The translations under genes and the position numbers were made by a program. The notes under the pieces were generated by a model, which did no database searches, was not told the origin of the DNA, and saw nothing but the letters and a program-made list of their open reading frames with translations. This document shows positions 10,211-21,781 of a stretch of 64,000 nucleotides of DNA, piece after piece. This DNA is from Amphiduros pacificus (lineage: Eukaryota; Annelida; Polychaeta; Phyllodocida; Hesionidae), in the NCBI GenBank assembly GCA_949316495.1, contig OX439004.1:44936447-45000446 (forward strand), read 5' to 3'. Every line of letters begins with the position of its first letter. The stretch's first letter is position 1.

Positions 10211-12935
10211 TTGAAAATGTTCGCAAATTTTACTGGAAAGCATTGATTAGCAGAGCTCTTAGGCCATTTGCTACTGTTTTAATTACTGTGATGAAATATT
10301 TCGAGTATGTATACTTATGTAGTGATTTTAGTCTACAAGAATTTTGCAAATCCTCACTGCTTTATTGATATAAAATTAAATATACAAGTAATTTATCCTG
10401 AGCATTTGGCAGGGGAAATATTCTTATATAAATGATGCAGCGATCTTATTTCTATCAATCTTGATTCATAAATGTGAAAGAGTCTGACATGACGTGAAAT
10501 CATAATTGATTCTAAGCTGTGGACATCAACAAAGACTATCCTTCATGTCTAAAGAAAATAGGTGAAATGAATGCAAGTGATGACAGCAGAATATTCCTGA
10601 TTGTTTCCAGTGTTGAATTATTTTCTGGTTTCTGATATGTCATTCAATTATTTTAATTCATTAATAAGATTCAAATAAGACCAACAGAACAAAATTGGTT
10701 TTAAATAAGCTGGGCTAGTTATTTGTTTGTCTTGCAAGTCTTTTTGCAGGCCTTGAACCATATACAAGTTTAAAATCTGCAATATGCATATATTGATTGG
10801 AACATTGTAATGTGTTCCAATTATTTTTTATAATCCTTTTGAGATTTAAATTTGGCTCACTGTCAGTAAAGATAAGGAAAAGCTTAGACATCTCATTATC
10901 TGTGGGCTTAGGGATTTATTTGTCCGATGTTGTCTGTCTGCTGATACGATATACATTATCAATGTATATACTCGATACTGCAAGAGGGTATATGAATTTA
11001 CACATTTCTTAAAAGTCATATGACAAGAAAATTGTGAAAATGTTTATATTGTGCCATAATATATTACAATACATGGACATTGCATTTCAACATGTTTTAC
11101 ACATTTTTATAAATGGAGTACAGAATTATAGTGGATCAAAGTGATTTGCTGGACACACCCCTTTTTATGTGGGTCAAATCAGGGCTGCTGAGATTTTGCC
11201 GGAAGTGACGCATGTTCGCCCTTCATGTTCAAAACAAACCACACCAAGCCAGTGAAAGTCTTGAGGGATTGTAATTTGTAAGTAATAACAAGAGTGTTGA
11301 TAACATCTTTGAACCACTGGTGGCCAAATTAGCACATGTGGATAGTAGGTCAGATCATGTTTCACATCATAGACACTTGGATTCTGCCTGTGGTGATGGG
11401 GAAGACAGGAATACAGACAGCCACCCAGTTGGGTTTTGCAAACTTACATCTGCCTATTGAGATTATTCAGATCCCTCAAGGGACTGACTGAACTATTCTT
11501 TATCATAATGTTATGGTCAAAGTCATTTCCTTGTTGAGAAAGAAATGTTGAAATCTCAAAGTTTAGTATCATTTTTACAGAATTTCTATTTTTATTCAAA
11601 ATTCCTTTGTCTGTTTGTATATAAATATTGATATATGATTTAGTTGGGTACCCACTGACATGCAATGACAGACATTAAAAAAAAACCAAACTAAACATTT
11701 CAAATGGCCATTGAAATACAACTGCAATGCATAAATAATATATAACCAGACCTCAAAATTTAGAAGTCAAAATAATTTCCAGCAATGAAACAGATCTAAA
11801 AATATGTGTTGAATGCTTTCAAGACATTCTTTTTCAATTATGTCATACGAAGTTTAGCTCTACATTACTGAATATGAATAATATTCAACCAATTGATATT
11901 GTTATTGGTCATTGGTTAACAAATAAATAAATAAGTTTTCAGTGTAAAAAAATATGGAAATATCAACTAAAAATAATTCATAGATATTTTTAAAATGTCA
12001 TCTCAATGTTCCATTTAAAGTTTGAAAACCCTTAAACTCCATGCCAAAAGTGTTTTTAGGGCTAGCTAATAAGTGTCTTGAAACTGATAAGAGTAGAGCA
12101 GGCCATATTTCAGACACTACACCCAGTTAAGTCATGTTTGTTTATTTTCTTCAATTAAAGTAGGGATTGTGGGATGGGAAGCTGATGTAAATGCAGGTCT
12201 CTATTTTACAGCCTTAAGTTTTGCCATTAATCATATTTTCAATGGATGTTATTTGTGTAGAAGAAAGGACATCAGCTGTTATACATGTATAGACATAGGA
12301 GGAATATGTGTGCAGGAGATGCATGCGGGGCGCAATGACGTAGGCAGCCTGCTGACCCAGTTCTAGGTCAAGGGAGTAGGTTAATTACCCTGGGGGTTCA
12401 AAGATCTTAGATTATAGCTAAACTAAACATCAGACTGCAGAAAAAATTGTCAGATGTTTCTCAGAGGTATGAAATCTAAAGATTTCCCACTTAAAAAAAT
12501 TCTTGTCATATGACTTTTAACACCAAATATTTATGTAAGAGGAAAGAGACAAAATGTCCCAAATTGGGACATTTTATAGATTACTTGGCCCATGTCGTTT
12601 TAAATCTGCATATGTCATATAAAACTAAAGGGATTTAGGCTTAAATTACAAACAGCTCGGGAGATTTAAAGTCTGTTGAAAGTCGTTAAATCTTGTTTCA
12701 CAAAATCCACATCCTCAATTCTATCTATCAAACGAGCTTATCACTGTATTATGTCCTTAGATCTAATAGTGAACCTTTTTATTTATAGCTGAAAATGCTT
12801 GCTATAACAAGTGGGGTGTGTAGTTATTTCATATGGCTTCAAATTGTATATATGCAAATCACCAAACATACACATTTCTTCATTCAAATCATAGTATTAT
12901 TTGCCAATAAAAAATTATTGCAATATTTAATATAT
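10211..12935. other. Non-coding, AT-rich
   Basis: No exon or repeat array recognised. Only short chance ORFs. Confidence 0.4.
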
Positions 12936-12939
12936 TTGA

Positions 12940-13100
12940 AATATAGAAATTTTTATTTTATGTCATTAATACTGATAAAACAGTGAAGTACCCACGAAAT
13001 TAGGGAACTACTGTATTGACACCATTTCCAAGAAGAGATCTGTGCACATGTGAGTACATGCACTTTTGGCTGATCTTGGAAAGCACAGCATGTGCACTAG
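12940..13100 (+). repeat. Dispersed repeat pair, copy 1
   Basis: About 160 bp similar to 43785-43945 in the same orientation. The best part shares ATTGAC.CCATTTCCA, then GATCT.TGCACAT.TGAGTACATGCA and GGC.GATCT. It looks like an old interspersed element of unknown class. Confidence 0.6.
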
Positions 13101-15890
13101 TTAATCTCAGTTTAACGAGAGAGGCCACCTATTATCAGATTTGTATGAGTTATTATTTTGTTTTGCATTATTGCTTTAAATGATCATGCAGACAGGATAT
13201 GAAATATGTCATATTCAATCATTTTGAAATGTGTAAACATTTGTAAAATGCTAAATATAACATGAAATTTTATTTTGTTTCAAACAGAAATACCTTTAAA
13301 TAAAACCACATTGGTTTGGATAAAAACTCAATATACATAAGGAAACAATATATATGTAAGTTTCAATGTAGCCAATTTCAATTCATAACTCTGACCAAAG
13401 CCAGCCGAGGAAATGAGGGAGTGGAGTCAAGGTCCTTTTGTGACAGTAAATATTGTTTATGTTAAAAACTTAAGATTTTAATCAATCTACCATGCAGTTT
13501 ACATTTACCATTCATTTTTATTTATTCATGAAACTCACATGCACAGCATTGTTTTATTGTTAAACATGTTTTTAATATTATATTTTCCTTTGATTACCTC
13601 ATGTTTGTTTACTCATTTCTAGCTGTACTAACTTTTTCAACATACCTTATGAAGTAATAGGGGCAAATATTTCGTCTTTTGTCGTTTCTGACATTCATTT
13701 ATGTCTGTCTGTCAAACTCTTCTCTGAATCTCTTGGGTATGGGGAATACTGAAAATATCTTTCTGGAAAAGATTTAACCCCTAAGGGACTAGGCTATCTA
13801 AAGTTTGTTGGTTGACAGGACTAACCAATTTTGGTCTGGACTAGTGTATCTACATACTAAAATAATAAAATTTATAACCATGGTAATTCAATATGCTTAA
13901 TGAAATGCTGGGGTCAAAAGTACATGATTAAGGCAGTCTGACGTCATTATCATGATTACATTGTAACAAGTTGCAGCCCTTCAGAATGTTACAAATGACG
14001 TCATCAAGCCAGAACAATGGGGACGTCAACGTCCCTCCCGTCCGTTACCGGTGGTGGACGTTGCCGTTCTTCCCGTCCGTTAGGGGTTTAACCAAACCAC
14101 ATTATCAGGGATTTCAGAAAATTATAAATAATACTTATTATATATTATCTTGTTTAAGAAGAAAAACCTACGATTTCCTTTTTGTCCCACCTCAAAGATA
14201 CCACGATTATTTTTCCCTGTTTTGGTATGCATGTCACATCTTTGCTCATCTGTCAATAACACCAATAGCCATGTTATTACTACTCTGCATTTCACAAGTA
14301 GTATTCAATTATTACCTTTGCAGTCATTGCCCTGTTTTTGATCTCAATCAAAATTTGGAAATCCCCGAGTCATTAATACTTGCCTTGCTCACAAAAATAT
14401 CATCAAATCTGAATTGACCAATTATATTAGGTAGAAAATACATGGAAGAGATGTCAATTGCAACTGTCTCAGAAAGTTGAAACATATACATCTTGAAGCT
14501 GTGGTTTGCTAGTCGGTGATTTCAATACGGGATAGAAATACATCAAGTGTATATCTTTATTACAGATTATGTTTCAGTGAATATGATCATGATTTAAAGG
14601 TCCTTGTTTTACACGGAAAAATCTAGCTCAATTGTGAACATTTTCATGGTGTGAAATGTATTCTCATGCACCACCAGCATTATAAATATTCATTTGTCAC
14701 AACCAGTTGACAATTGTTATCAAAATCAGTTGACACTGTTTTGTAATGAACGTAAAGAAGTTCTAATGGGTATATTAACATGGGCATTATGTTATGTTAA
14801 TTTGGACAAAGAGCCATGCACAAGTTACAGCTGAAATTCATATGCATGCTACAGGCTGGAGTGATACATGTTATGATTTGTTCAATAATCTTGAATACAT
14901 ACCTGTACATAGCACAGGGTCCAGTATGAGTCAGGTCAGCATGCTATTATTCCAACAGTATTAGTTACCATGTGCTCACTCTGAAATTTTACATTGGTTG
15001 CCATCTTGAAAATGATGCTGCCATCGATCTTGAAAGTGATATTAAACTCAGTACGTTATGTGCCAGTAAGGTGTGTTATGATAAGCATTTCAGTCGTGGG
15101 CAATAGAATTATGCAGGTTTGATCATAAATATTTCTGACATCACCCCCATCATTGTGATTATCCTTACTTTATTGAAACCGATTACAACATTAATCTGCC
15201 AATACTATTGCACCATGACATGCACAAAATATCCTCCAGTGTTTTACGAGGTATCCTTGACAGTTAAGGATGGGTGGTAGAGTGCTACTGCAGGCGTGGC
15301 ATGGAAATAGTAGTAAAAATAGCAAAACTGAACAAATATTCCCACAGAATGTAGGAAAAATCTAAATCGTGTTTAAGTTGTGTGTAACATTATATATATG
15401 ATATGTAAGGTGAAGAAGTATGGTGAAGTCAAAGGTATTGCACATGATTCATATGCCTTTACTCATTTGCAAGGTGACACTTGTTTTGGATAGAGTTAGA
15501 GTCTCACTCTGGTAGCATATTTCCATTCAAAGGAATACCTATCAGTGCCCCGGTTTCATCTTGCTGGATTTCTATCTTGAAATATGAATCAGGTCTTAGA
15601 TGTCACAAACAACTTACAAACAACTTATTATTGCAATGTAATAATATTAAAAATATTCTGCTTCTATGGCTCGAGAAGAATATAAATCCTTGTATATGTA
15701 TATTTTCCTAGCAACAGTCTAAATATCTAGTGGATTAGATAGAATATCATTCAGATGTTTGGCAGTATTACTTTCAGAACAGATCAAATGAAGTCTGATA
15801 AAATATGCTAATATCCTTTATATGATTATATGGTGGATGTTGATGGTTGTTGGTTGATAACGGCAAAAAAATTACGTACTGGCCAATAAA
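13101..15890. other. Non-coding, AT-rich
   Basis: Holds a 148-codon + ORF (13971-14417) without a recognisable domain. Its GC-rich start (14015-14085) contains the imperfect repeats GTCCCTCCCGTCCGTTA and GTTCTTCCCGTCCGTTA. I do not call it a gene. Nothing else recognised. Confidence 0.4.
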
Positions 15891-15897
15891 GCTGTAC

Positions 15898-15977
15898 TGA
15901 TCATTGCGATATGTAATGCTTGTGGATATTGCGATATGTAATGCTTGTGGACATTGCGATATGTAATGCTTGTGGTC
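15898..15977. repeat. 25-bp triplet repeat
   Basis: Three tandem copies of a unit reading GCGATATGTAATGCTTGTGG plus five bases. The copies are nearly identical. Confidence 0.85.
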
Positions 15978-16330
15978 ATTTTCTGAAAATACCTGAAATT
16001 GATATATAAATTGTTCTTTCCCAGAGCAGACTTGGGCAGATAATTATTTTGGCCAATCAAAATGCATGTTACATATTGAATACAGTCAAAACGTTTGTTA
16101 TCTCGATTATCATTTCCCGATATTTATCCAGTTATTCAGAATGGCAGTCTCCGTGACAACTCAGTGAAAGCAATTAGATTTATTCAAGAAATATTAATAT
16201 TTTGAAAAAGATAATTGGCCCCAAAAATACAACCTCTTACATACTGATAGCTGAGAGCTCGAAGTTGAAGAATAGACAAAATGACAGCAGACTTCTCCTC
16301 CTTCACTGCAGAAACTATCATACTGAAATT
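15978..16330 (+). repeat. Dispersed repeat copy B
   Basis: Matches copy A (9.6-10.2 kb, inverted) and copy C (25.98-26.40 kb). It includes GGCCAATCAAAATGCATGTT, TTATCTCGATTATCATT, GACAACTCAGTGA and AGCTGAGAGCTC followed by a GACAGAATGACAG-like segment. Non-coding and of unknown family. Confidence 0.55.
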
Positions 16331-16364
16331 AGTCAGCTATTAAGCCTACATATAACATACCTAT

Positions 16365-16445
16365 TTCACCTCTAGATATCTGTCCTTGGTTTCAACTCCT
16401 GATATCTGTCCTGAGTTTCGACTCCAGATATCTGTCCTGAGTCAA
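16365..16445. repeat. Short tandem repeat of about 25 bp
   Basis: Three copies of a unit with GATATCTGTCCTGAGTTTC and a short ACTCC spacer. Confidence 0.8.
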
Positions 16446-16482
16446 TGAAGTGCTAAATTACTCATCAACCACTTCAAAATCT

Positions 16483-16493
16483 AATACAAAATG

Positions 16494-16579
<86 letters not shown>

Positions 16580-16605
16580 CATATATAAATATTCCATTTT
16601 GTATT
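16483..16605. repeat. Long TA microsatellite between perfect 16-bp inverted arms
   Basis: About 40 TA dinucleotides (about 16496-16578). They are flanked by AATACAAAATGGAATA at 16483-16498 and its exact inverse complement at 16590-16605. The whole block can extrude as a cruciform. Open frames through it (Tyr-Ile repeats) are artefacts. Confidence 0.95.
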
Positions 16606-16830
16606 GCCTTGGATTAAGAGACGAAATCGTGATTTTTCTACCATCCAAGACTTTTCTTACCAATTCAACCCAACCTTTATTCAAACGATTAATGGTCCAT
16701 TCCTTCTTGAAGTATATTGCTCCCCGCAATACAGAGACTGGGCCAGAGCAGAATACAATGGATTACTTGCGGCATCACGTGGCACATCTCCAAATGCCAC
16801 TCTAGATATATTGGGTGATTTTGAATAGAC
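16606..16830 (+). other. Possible LINE endonuclease remnant
   Basis: A + frame reads on to GPFLLEVYCSPQYRDWARAE and ends LDILGDFE before a stop. In many LINE apurinic-like endonucleases a YRPPS-like strand is followed about 30 residues later by the motif LLGDFN. The spacing here fits loosely. No other endonuclease motif is seen, so this is a low-confidence fossil. Confidence 0.25.
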
Positions 16831-18936
16831 ATGCAACAGGTCAATGCCCTCGAATAGCTGATTAAACTGTAATGATAACTGCACAGCATTTTATTACACA
16901 AATGAAAATAGTTTTATTTCACATAAATGAAGCCAGGTTCATAAGAAATGCGTGACTATATATAATCTTAATTGTTAGTGCTTCAGGGCATTAATCTTAG
17001 TTGTCAGGATGCATGATGGGTGTAGGTTTCCCTGTCTGCAGCAGCAGCTGGTACAGAGGATGAGCAGGCATCTTACTGAGGAAGCAGTGGGTGGTAAAAT
17101 ACATACAATGCTAATTGGGCACATCACCATCTACCAGTGAGATATTAATGGTGCTTCATGAGGAGAAAACATATACCCCGCGGAGCAAGTACGTCTGAGC
17201 GGATCATGTTGATGGTCCAGGGATAACGATGCAGTAAATGCGGACGGCACATTATACCTGTAGAGTACGCTATAATAATCCTCAATATATCAGATCCACA
17301 TCCGCTCATGCATTGTCTAGTTTTTGTTGCAGAATTGTGATTGGATTTGCAATGTATGTGCGTGTTACTGAAGACATATACATAAATATATGGGCAGATT
17401 ACTAAGAGAACGCCATTGCTTAAAGTCCACAGCTGTAAACTGAATCTGTCGCGTTGATGGTGTACTCTTTGTGCTTTATTTTATCCCCAACGGGCATATT
17501 ATATATACAAATGTATGATATTGCAGATATTACATATAATACCTTAACTATGGATATACTTGATAAATATGTGAGCTTCTATGGTTTATATATGGGGCCT
17601 TGCAACCAGGATTTTGATGTCCTTTTTCTTTTCTCTGCAAGAAATAAAACGGTTTAAGTTTGCATGGTACAAAATAGTTAACATGACAATGTGATAAAAA
17701 AGATAACCTTATAAAAACCTGTACTCGTGTTCTATAACCCCTTGTCATTAAATTGTTATCGTTACGTGATAATAATGTTACAATTCATATGATTCCTAAA
17801 ACGACACCCAAAACGACATTGTGCTGTGACAGGTGAAAGGTGTGCTTATATACAAGTACCTGTATACAGCATGATGAATGAATATAAACAGGGCTTTGTC
17901 CTTGATTTCATACAATGGGGCATGTGATCCATTGATTTATGTACGAGATTATACGAAACCAGGTCTTACACCATATAATTCAGAGGCTATAATCTTGCTT
18001 TATACAGAGAAGGTAGTTCAAGCACAAAACATAGATTCCAACAAAAAACTGAAGAAATATTGGAACAAATATGTGTGTTTATAACTACAAAAAATGGGTG
18101 CCATCTTAAGATAATTAAGACAATTAAAAGGACAAATACAAAATAATAGTGTTTTTATGGCATGACAAATCACAGACATTACTCATCTATGTCATGTATC
18201 AGTACTTGTGTTTTCGGTTATATTATAGTCTTTCTGTCTGAATGGCAGTTTACATTTCAGTTTACATTAGAAACAGGTTTGGATTCCTGAGAATGGCAAG
18301 ATGGTAGCGGTGGTGACTATGACTATGATGATGGTGTCCTGATGTACAGGATCCCGGCTCATTTAGCCACAGTATGCTACATCTATCACAGTGCATTCTG
18401 TGACCATTGACATCATCAGGACCTTGACAGAATATCTAACATGCTTTAAAATCCTCATTATCTTGTCAGGGAGCAGTCAGTCATCACTCGTTCTGCTTGA
18501 TCCTGAACCAGAATCGCTGATGCAATCGGTGAGAGACAGTCTTCATCTTTGAGGTGAATAGCCTTTGGGTCCAAACCTGATTGCCCAGGTATACTAGTAG
18601 CAGAACAAAACAAGATGCTTTTAATTGTGCCGAAGCAATCATCTGCTCCTGGTCAGGGCTAAAATGTTCAAAGATAGAAGTATGACTCTGGCCATAGACA
18701 CTATAGTACAGATGGCATTGAGCACAGCACACCAAAGCTACTTGGGCAATCTCATTATCTGTCCGCTAGTATGACCCTTGCTTGTTCAACAACTCTGTAC
18801 TGAATAGAGCATGAACAATGTGGTTCAGAATGTGATTCATTTCAACCATTGTCTTTCTCAGGTAATATGGCCAGTCCTAACACTCCCCTTAATAGAATGG
18901 AGAGAATAGTGATCAGTTCATATACCCCTGATATAC
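16831..18936. other. Mostly non-coding; one weak exon candidate
   Basis: At 17041 a good acceptor (TTTCCCTGTCTGCAG) is followed by about 100 bases that read QQQLVQRMSRHLTEEAVGG and so on in one frame, or AAGTEDEQASY-stop in another. This could be a terminal exon, but there is no partner exon nearby. Nothing else recognised. Confidence 0.3.
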
Positions 18937-19388
18937 ATGGAGAACAATAAAACCAGCTCATACACTGCCTTATGTTTAATGGAGAGTGATAACACCAGTA
19001 CAAACACTCCTTTATGTTTAATGGAGAGTAATAAAATCAATCCATACACTGCCTCATGTTTAATGGAGAGCAATATGACCAGTTCATACACTGCCTCATG
19101 TTTAATGGAGAGCAATATGACCAGTTCATACACTGCCTCATGTTTAATGGAGAGCAATATGACCAGTTCATACACTGCCTCATGTTTAATGGAGAGCAAT
19201 ATGACCAGTTCATACACTGCCTCATGTTTAATGGAGAGCAATATGACCAGTTCATACACTGCCTCATGTTTAATGGAGAGCAATATGACCAGTTCATACA
19301 CTGCCTCATGTTTAATGGAGAGCAATATGACCAGTTCATACACTGCCTCATGTTTAATGGAGAGCAATATGAGCAGTTCATACACCTT
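18937..19388. repeat. 42-bp minisatellite, about 11 copies
   Basis: The unit contains ATGGAGAGCAATATGACCAG and TTCATACACTGCCTCATGTTTA. Seven internal copies are essentially identical and the outer copies are diverged, so recent homogenisation is likely. Because 42 is 14 codons, four frames (two per strand) stay open for about 150 codons each. There are no splice or domain signs of coding. Confidence 0.95.
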
Positions 19389-20195
19389 GTAGTATGTCGT
19401 GATTCATCAAGATTCGAGTGCAAGTCAAATAGGTATAAGCTTTTATACAAAGGTTCAATAAATAAATTACTTGTTCTACTTAATCCCGTCCTGAAAACAA
19501 AGTGCTCATCTGTCAAATGTAATAAATTTATGTAATAAATTTATTCATATTAAGTGTATTTTGAGACAAATGAATACAAACTTGTCCCTAGAAAATGATA
19601 TTAACCTATATTGTTCCCTGACGCCAGTGATAGAATTTAGGTCACCAAGCTCACATCACAGAAAAGGTTTTTCATAATTTTGTGTTGGGTATTTCCAAAT
19701 CCATATATAAAACCTAGTGATGCACAAGAGATTTCTCTTTTAACCTTATTATCACAAAGGACCTACTGCAATGTAGATATGGAACAGACAAACCCAGCGG
19801 GACATCATTATAATTGACAGAGAATGAGTAAGACACAATACTAGGTCGATATATACAACTTGAGGCCTTCTTTGACATTTGATTGACTACAAAGAACATG
19901 GAGTTCTATATACACATCAAAACCGAATAAACTATACATACACTTGAATATAGAATAGATCCATCATACATACCAAATTTTACATTAGTTAGCCAATGTC
20001 CACCACCTGCTAAAGCGACCACACTCTGTGACTCTAACATATTATGGTGTCCATCATAGATCAAGGTATCCATTATATTATATCGTGCTGTACTCCAGGA
20101 AGTTGCAATGTATATTTATTTTATTGCCTATATTCCAATTTTAGCTTCACGGATACCAGCGCCGCCTCAACGCATGATCATAATTTGTACTTGAG
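19389..20195. other. Non-coding
   Basis: AT-rich with no repeat array or exon recognised. It probably lies just beyond the 3' end of the - strand membrane-protein gene. Confidence 0.4.
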
Positions 20196-20440
20196 GTGAA
20201 GTGACAGATGATTGAAGCATGCATGTCCATATGCTGGTGCACCATTGTTTATTTAGGGGATGTGATAGATGGTTGAATCATGGACGTCCATATGCTGGTG
20301 CACCAGTGTTTATTTAGGTGAAGTGGCAGATGATTGAATCATGCATGTCCATATATTGGTGCACCAGTGTTTATTTAGGTGAAGTGGCAGATGATTGAAT
20401 CATGCATGTCCATGTGTTGGTGCACCAGTGAGTAACTCGA
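20196..20440. repeat. 61-bp minisatellite carrying minus-strand AATAAA
   Basis: Four copies of a 61-bp unit containing GATTGAATCATGCATGTCCA and TGGTGCACCAGTG. The first three copies contain GTTTATTTAGG, which on the - strand supplies AATAAA. These lie about 130-260 bp beyond the stop codon of the - strand gene ending at 20509, where a polyadenylation signal would be expected. Confidence 0.85.
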
Positions 20441-20508
20441 GGTGAAGTCTCATAACACATTATTACAAACATAAAAAATAACTTTGCTATAGGGCTTAAA
20501 ATTAAAGG

Positions 20509-20926
20509 TCATTTCAGTCCTATGTCTTCAAATCGTACTGTTACAACAGATGCTTTTTGTTTTGTCTTACTTTTGCCCCCAGACTTTGAATCATCTCCAG
20601 GAACTGCTCTGGGTTCCTCCACGATTCCTCCATTGTGTATGGCAGTTCCATTACAGTTCTCAGCACGTGGATTGTGAGCAATGACCTTGACCCTAATTTC
20701 GGCAGGGTTACCAGATATTGACGGTTCAGCAGATACATTTTTAAGATAACGGGCATGCTCCTTGTCATCTGACCACAGTCCCGGGGTTCGGACTGAAGCG
20801 CCCCGTGGCGGCGGGGAAGTGCACTCCTTGAGGTCATTCTCGCTGGTCTCACTTATAGTAGACATGGCGATACTACATGCACCATGGGTTCGCGAGTGAC
20901 CGTCATCCACCAACATCGAACTCTCT
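20509..20926 (-). CDS. Membrane protein, cytoplasmic tail (last exon)
   Basis: A minus-strand exon starting after an acceptor (TTCATTGAATTGTAG) and ending with TGA at 20511-20509. Its single leading base completes the codon left by the phase-2 donor of the transmembrane exon, so the frame continues without adjustment. It encodes 138 residues rich in Ser, Glu, Asp, Lys and Gly, with no further membrane segment. Recognisable stretches are MSTISETSENDLKECTSPPP, SDDKEHARYLKNVSAEPS and a C-terminus SVVTVRFEDIGLK. Position and composition suggest an unstructured intracellular tail. The ending LK does not match a canonical PDZ ligand. I cannot name the family. Composition is exon-like (GC-richer than the flanks). 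Confidence 0.7.
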
Positions 20927-21007
20927 CTACAATTCAATGAACATACATTTATTCTCCACTTGAATTGCACATACATCTTCGGCAAAAAGGTCACAAGAAA
21001 GTATTAA

Positions 21008-21538
21008 CCTCATAACCTACGCACCTTGTACCCTCATAACCTACTCCTCTTGTTCCCTCATGACCTACGCCCCTTGTACCCTCATACCCTACTCCCCTTG
21101 TACCCTCATATGCCTCATAACCTACGCCCTTTGTACCCTCATAACCTACTCCTCTTGTACCCTCATAACCTACTCATCTCGTACCCTCATAACCTACGCC
21201 CCTTGTACCCTCATATCCCTAAAAACCTACTCCTCTTGTACCCTCATAACCTACTCCTCTCGTACCCTCATAACCTACTCCTCTCGTACCCTCATAACCT
21301 ACGCCCCTTGTACCCTCATATCCCTAATAACCTACACCCTTTGTACCCTCATAACCTACTCCTCGTGTACCCTCATAACCCACTCCTCTCGTACCCTCAT
21401 AACCTACTCCTCTTGTACCCTCATAACCTACTCCTCGTGTACCCTCATAACCTACTCTTCGTGTACCCTCATAACCTACTCCTCGTGTACCCTCATAACC
21501 TACTCCTCTTGTACCCTCATAACCTACTCCTCTTATAG
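21008..21538. repeat. 24-bp minisatellite inside an intron
   Basis: About 22 copies of a 24-bp unit such as CCTACTCCTCTTGTACCCTC plus ATAA, with CGCC/CTCC and CTTG/CGTG variants. A few units carry an extra ATATCCCTA insert. The unit length keeps two + frames open for over 160 codons, but the array sits in the intron between the transmembrane and tail exons of the - strand gene. I treat it as non-coding. Confidence 0.95.
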
Positions 21539-21609
21539 CTGCTGATTAATGCTGATGGTACCTGCTGAAACCACCTGATGTTTGCTGATTCATCCCATAT
21601 GGTACTTAC

Positions 21610-21781
21610 TCGCCCTGTTCCCCTTGTCTGACATGTGTCTCTTTGTCTCGCCTGTCCAGGTAGGCCACCCTTAACCTCAGCAGGCAGATGATGGCTATGA
21701 CTATGGTAGGGAAGCCGAATACAGCTGCAGATACTGCGATCAGAAGGTCGTTGTCTCGAGGACCGGCATAGTTACGGGGGT
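21610..21781 (-). CDS. Membrane protein, transmembrane exon
   Basis: A 172-nt minus-strand exon with a strong acceptor (TTTTAATTCTTTCTCAG) and a strong donor (GGGCGA/GTAAGTACC). Upstream phase is 1 and downstream phase is 2. It reads DPRNYAGPRDNDLL, then a hydrophobic segment of about 23 residues (IAVSAAVFGFPTIVIAIICL), then a basic stop-transfer stretch (LRLRVAYLDRRDKE). Acidic/polar residues before and Arg-rich residues after the helix indicate a type I protein with the C-terminus in the cytosol. It joins in phase to the 33-nt exon upstream and the tail exon downstream. Family unknown. Confidence 0.75.
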
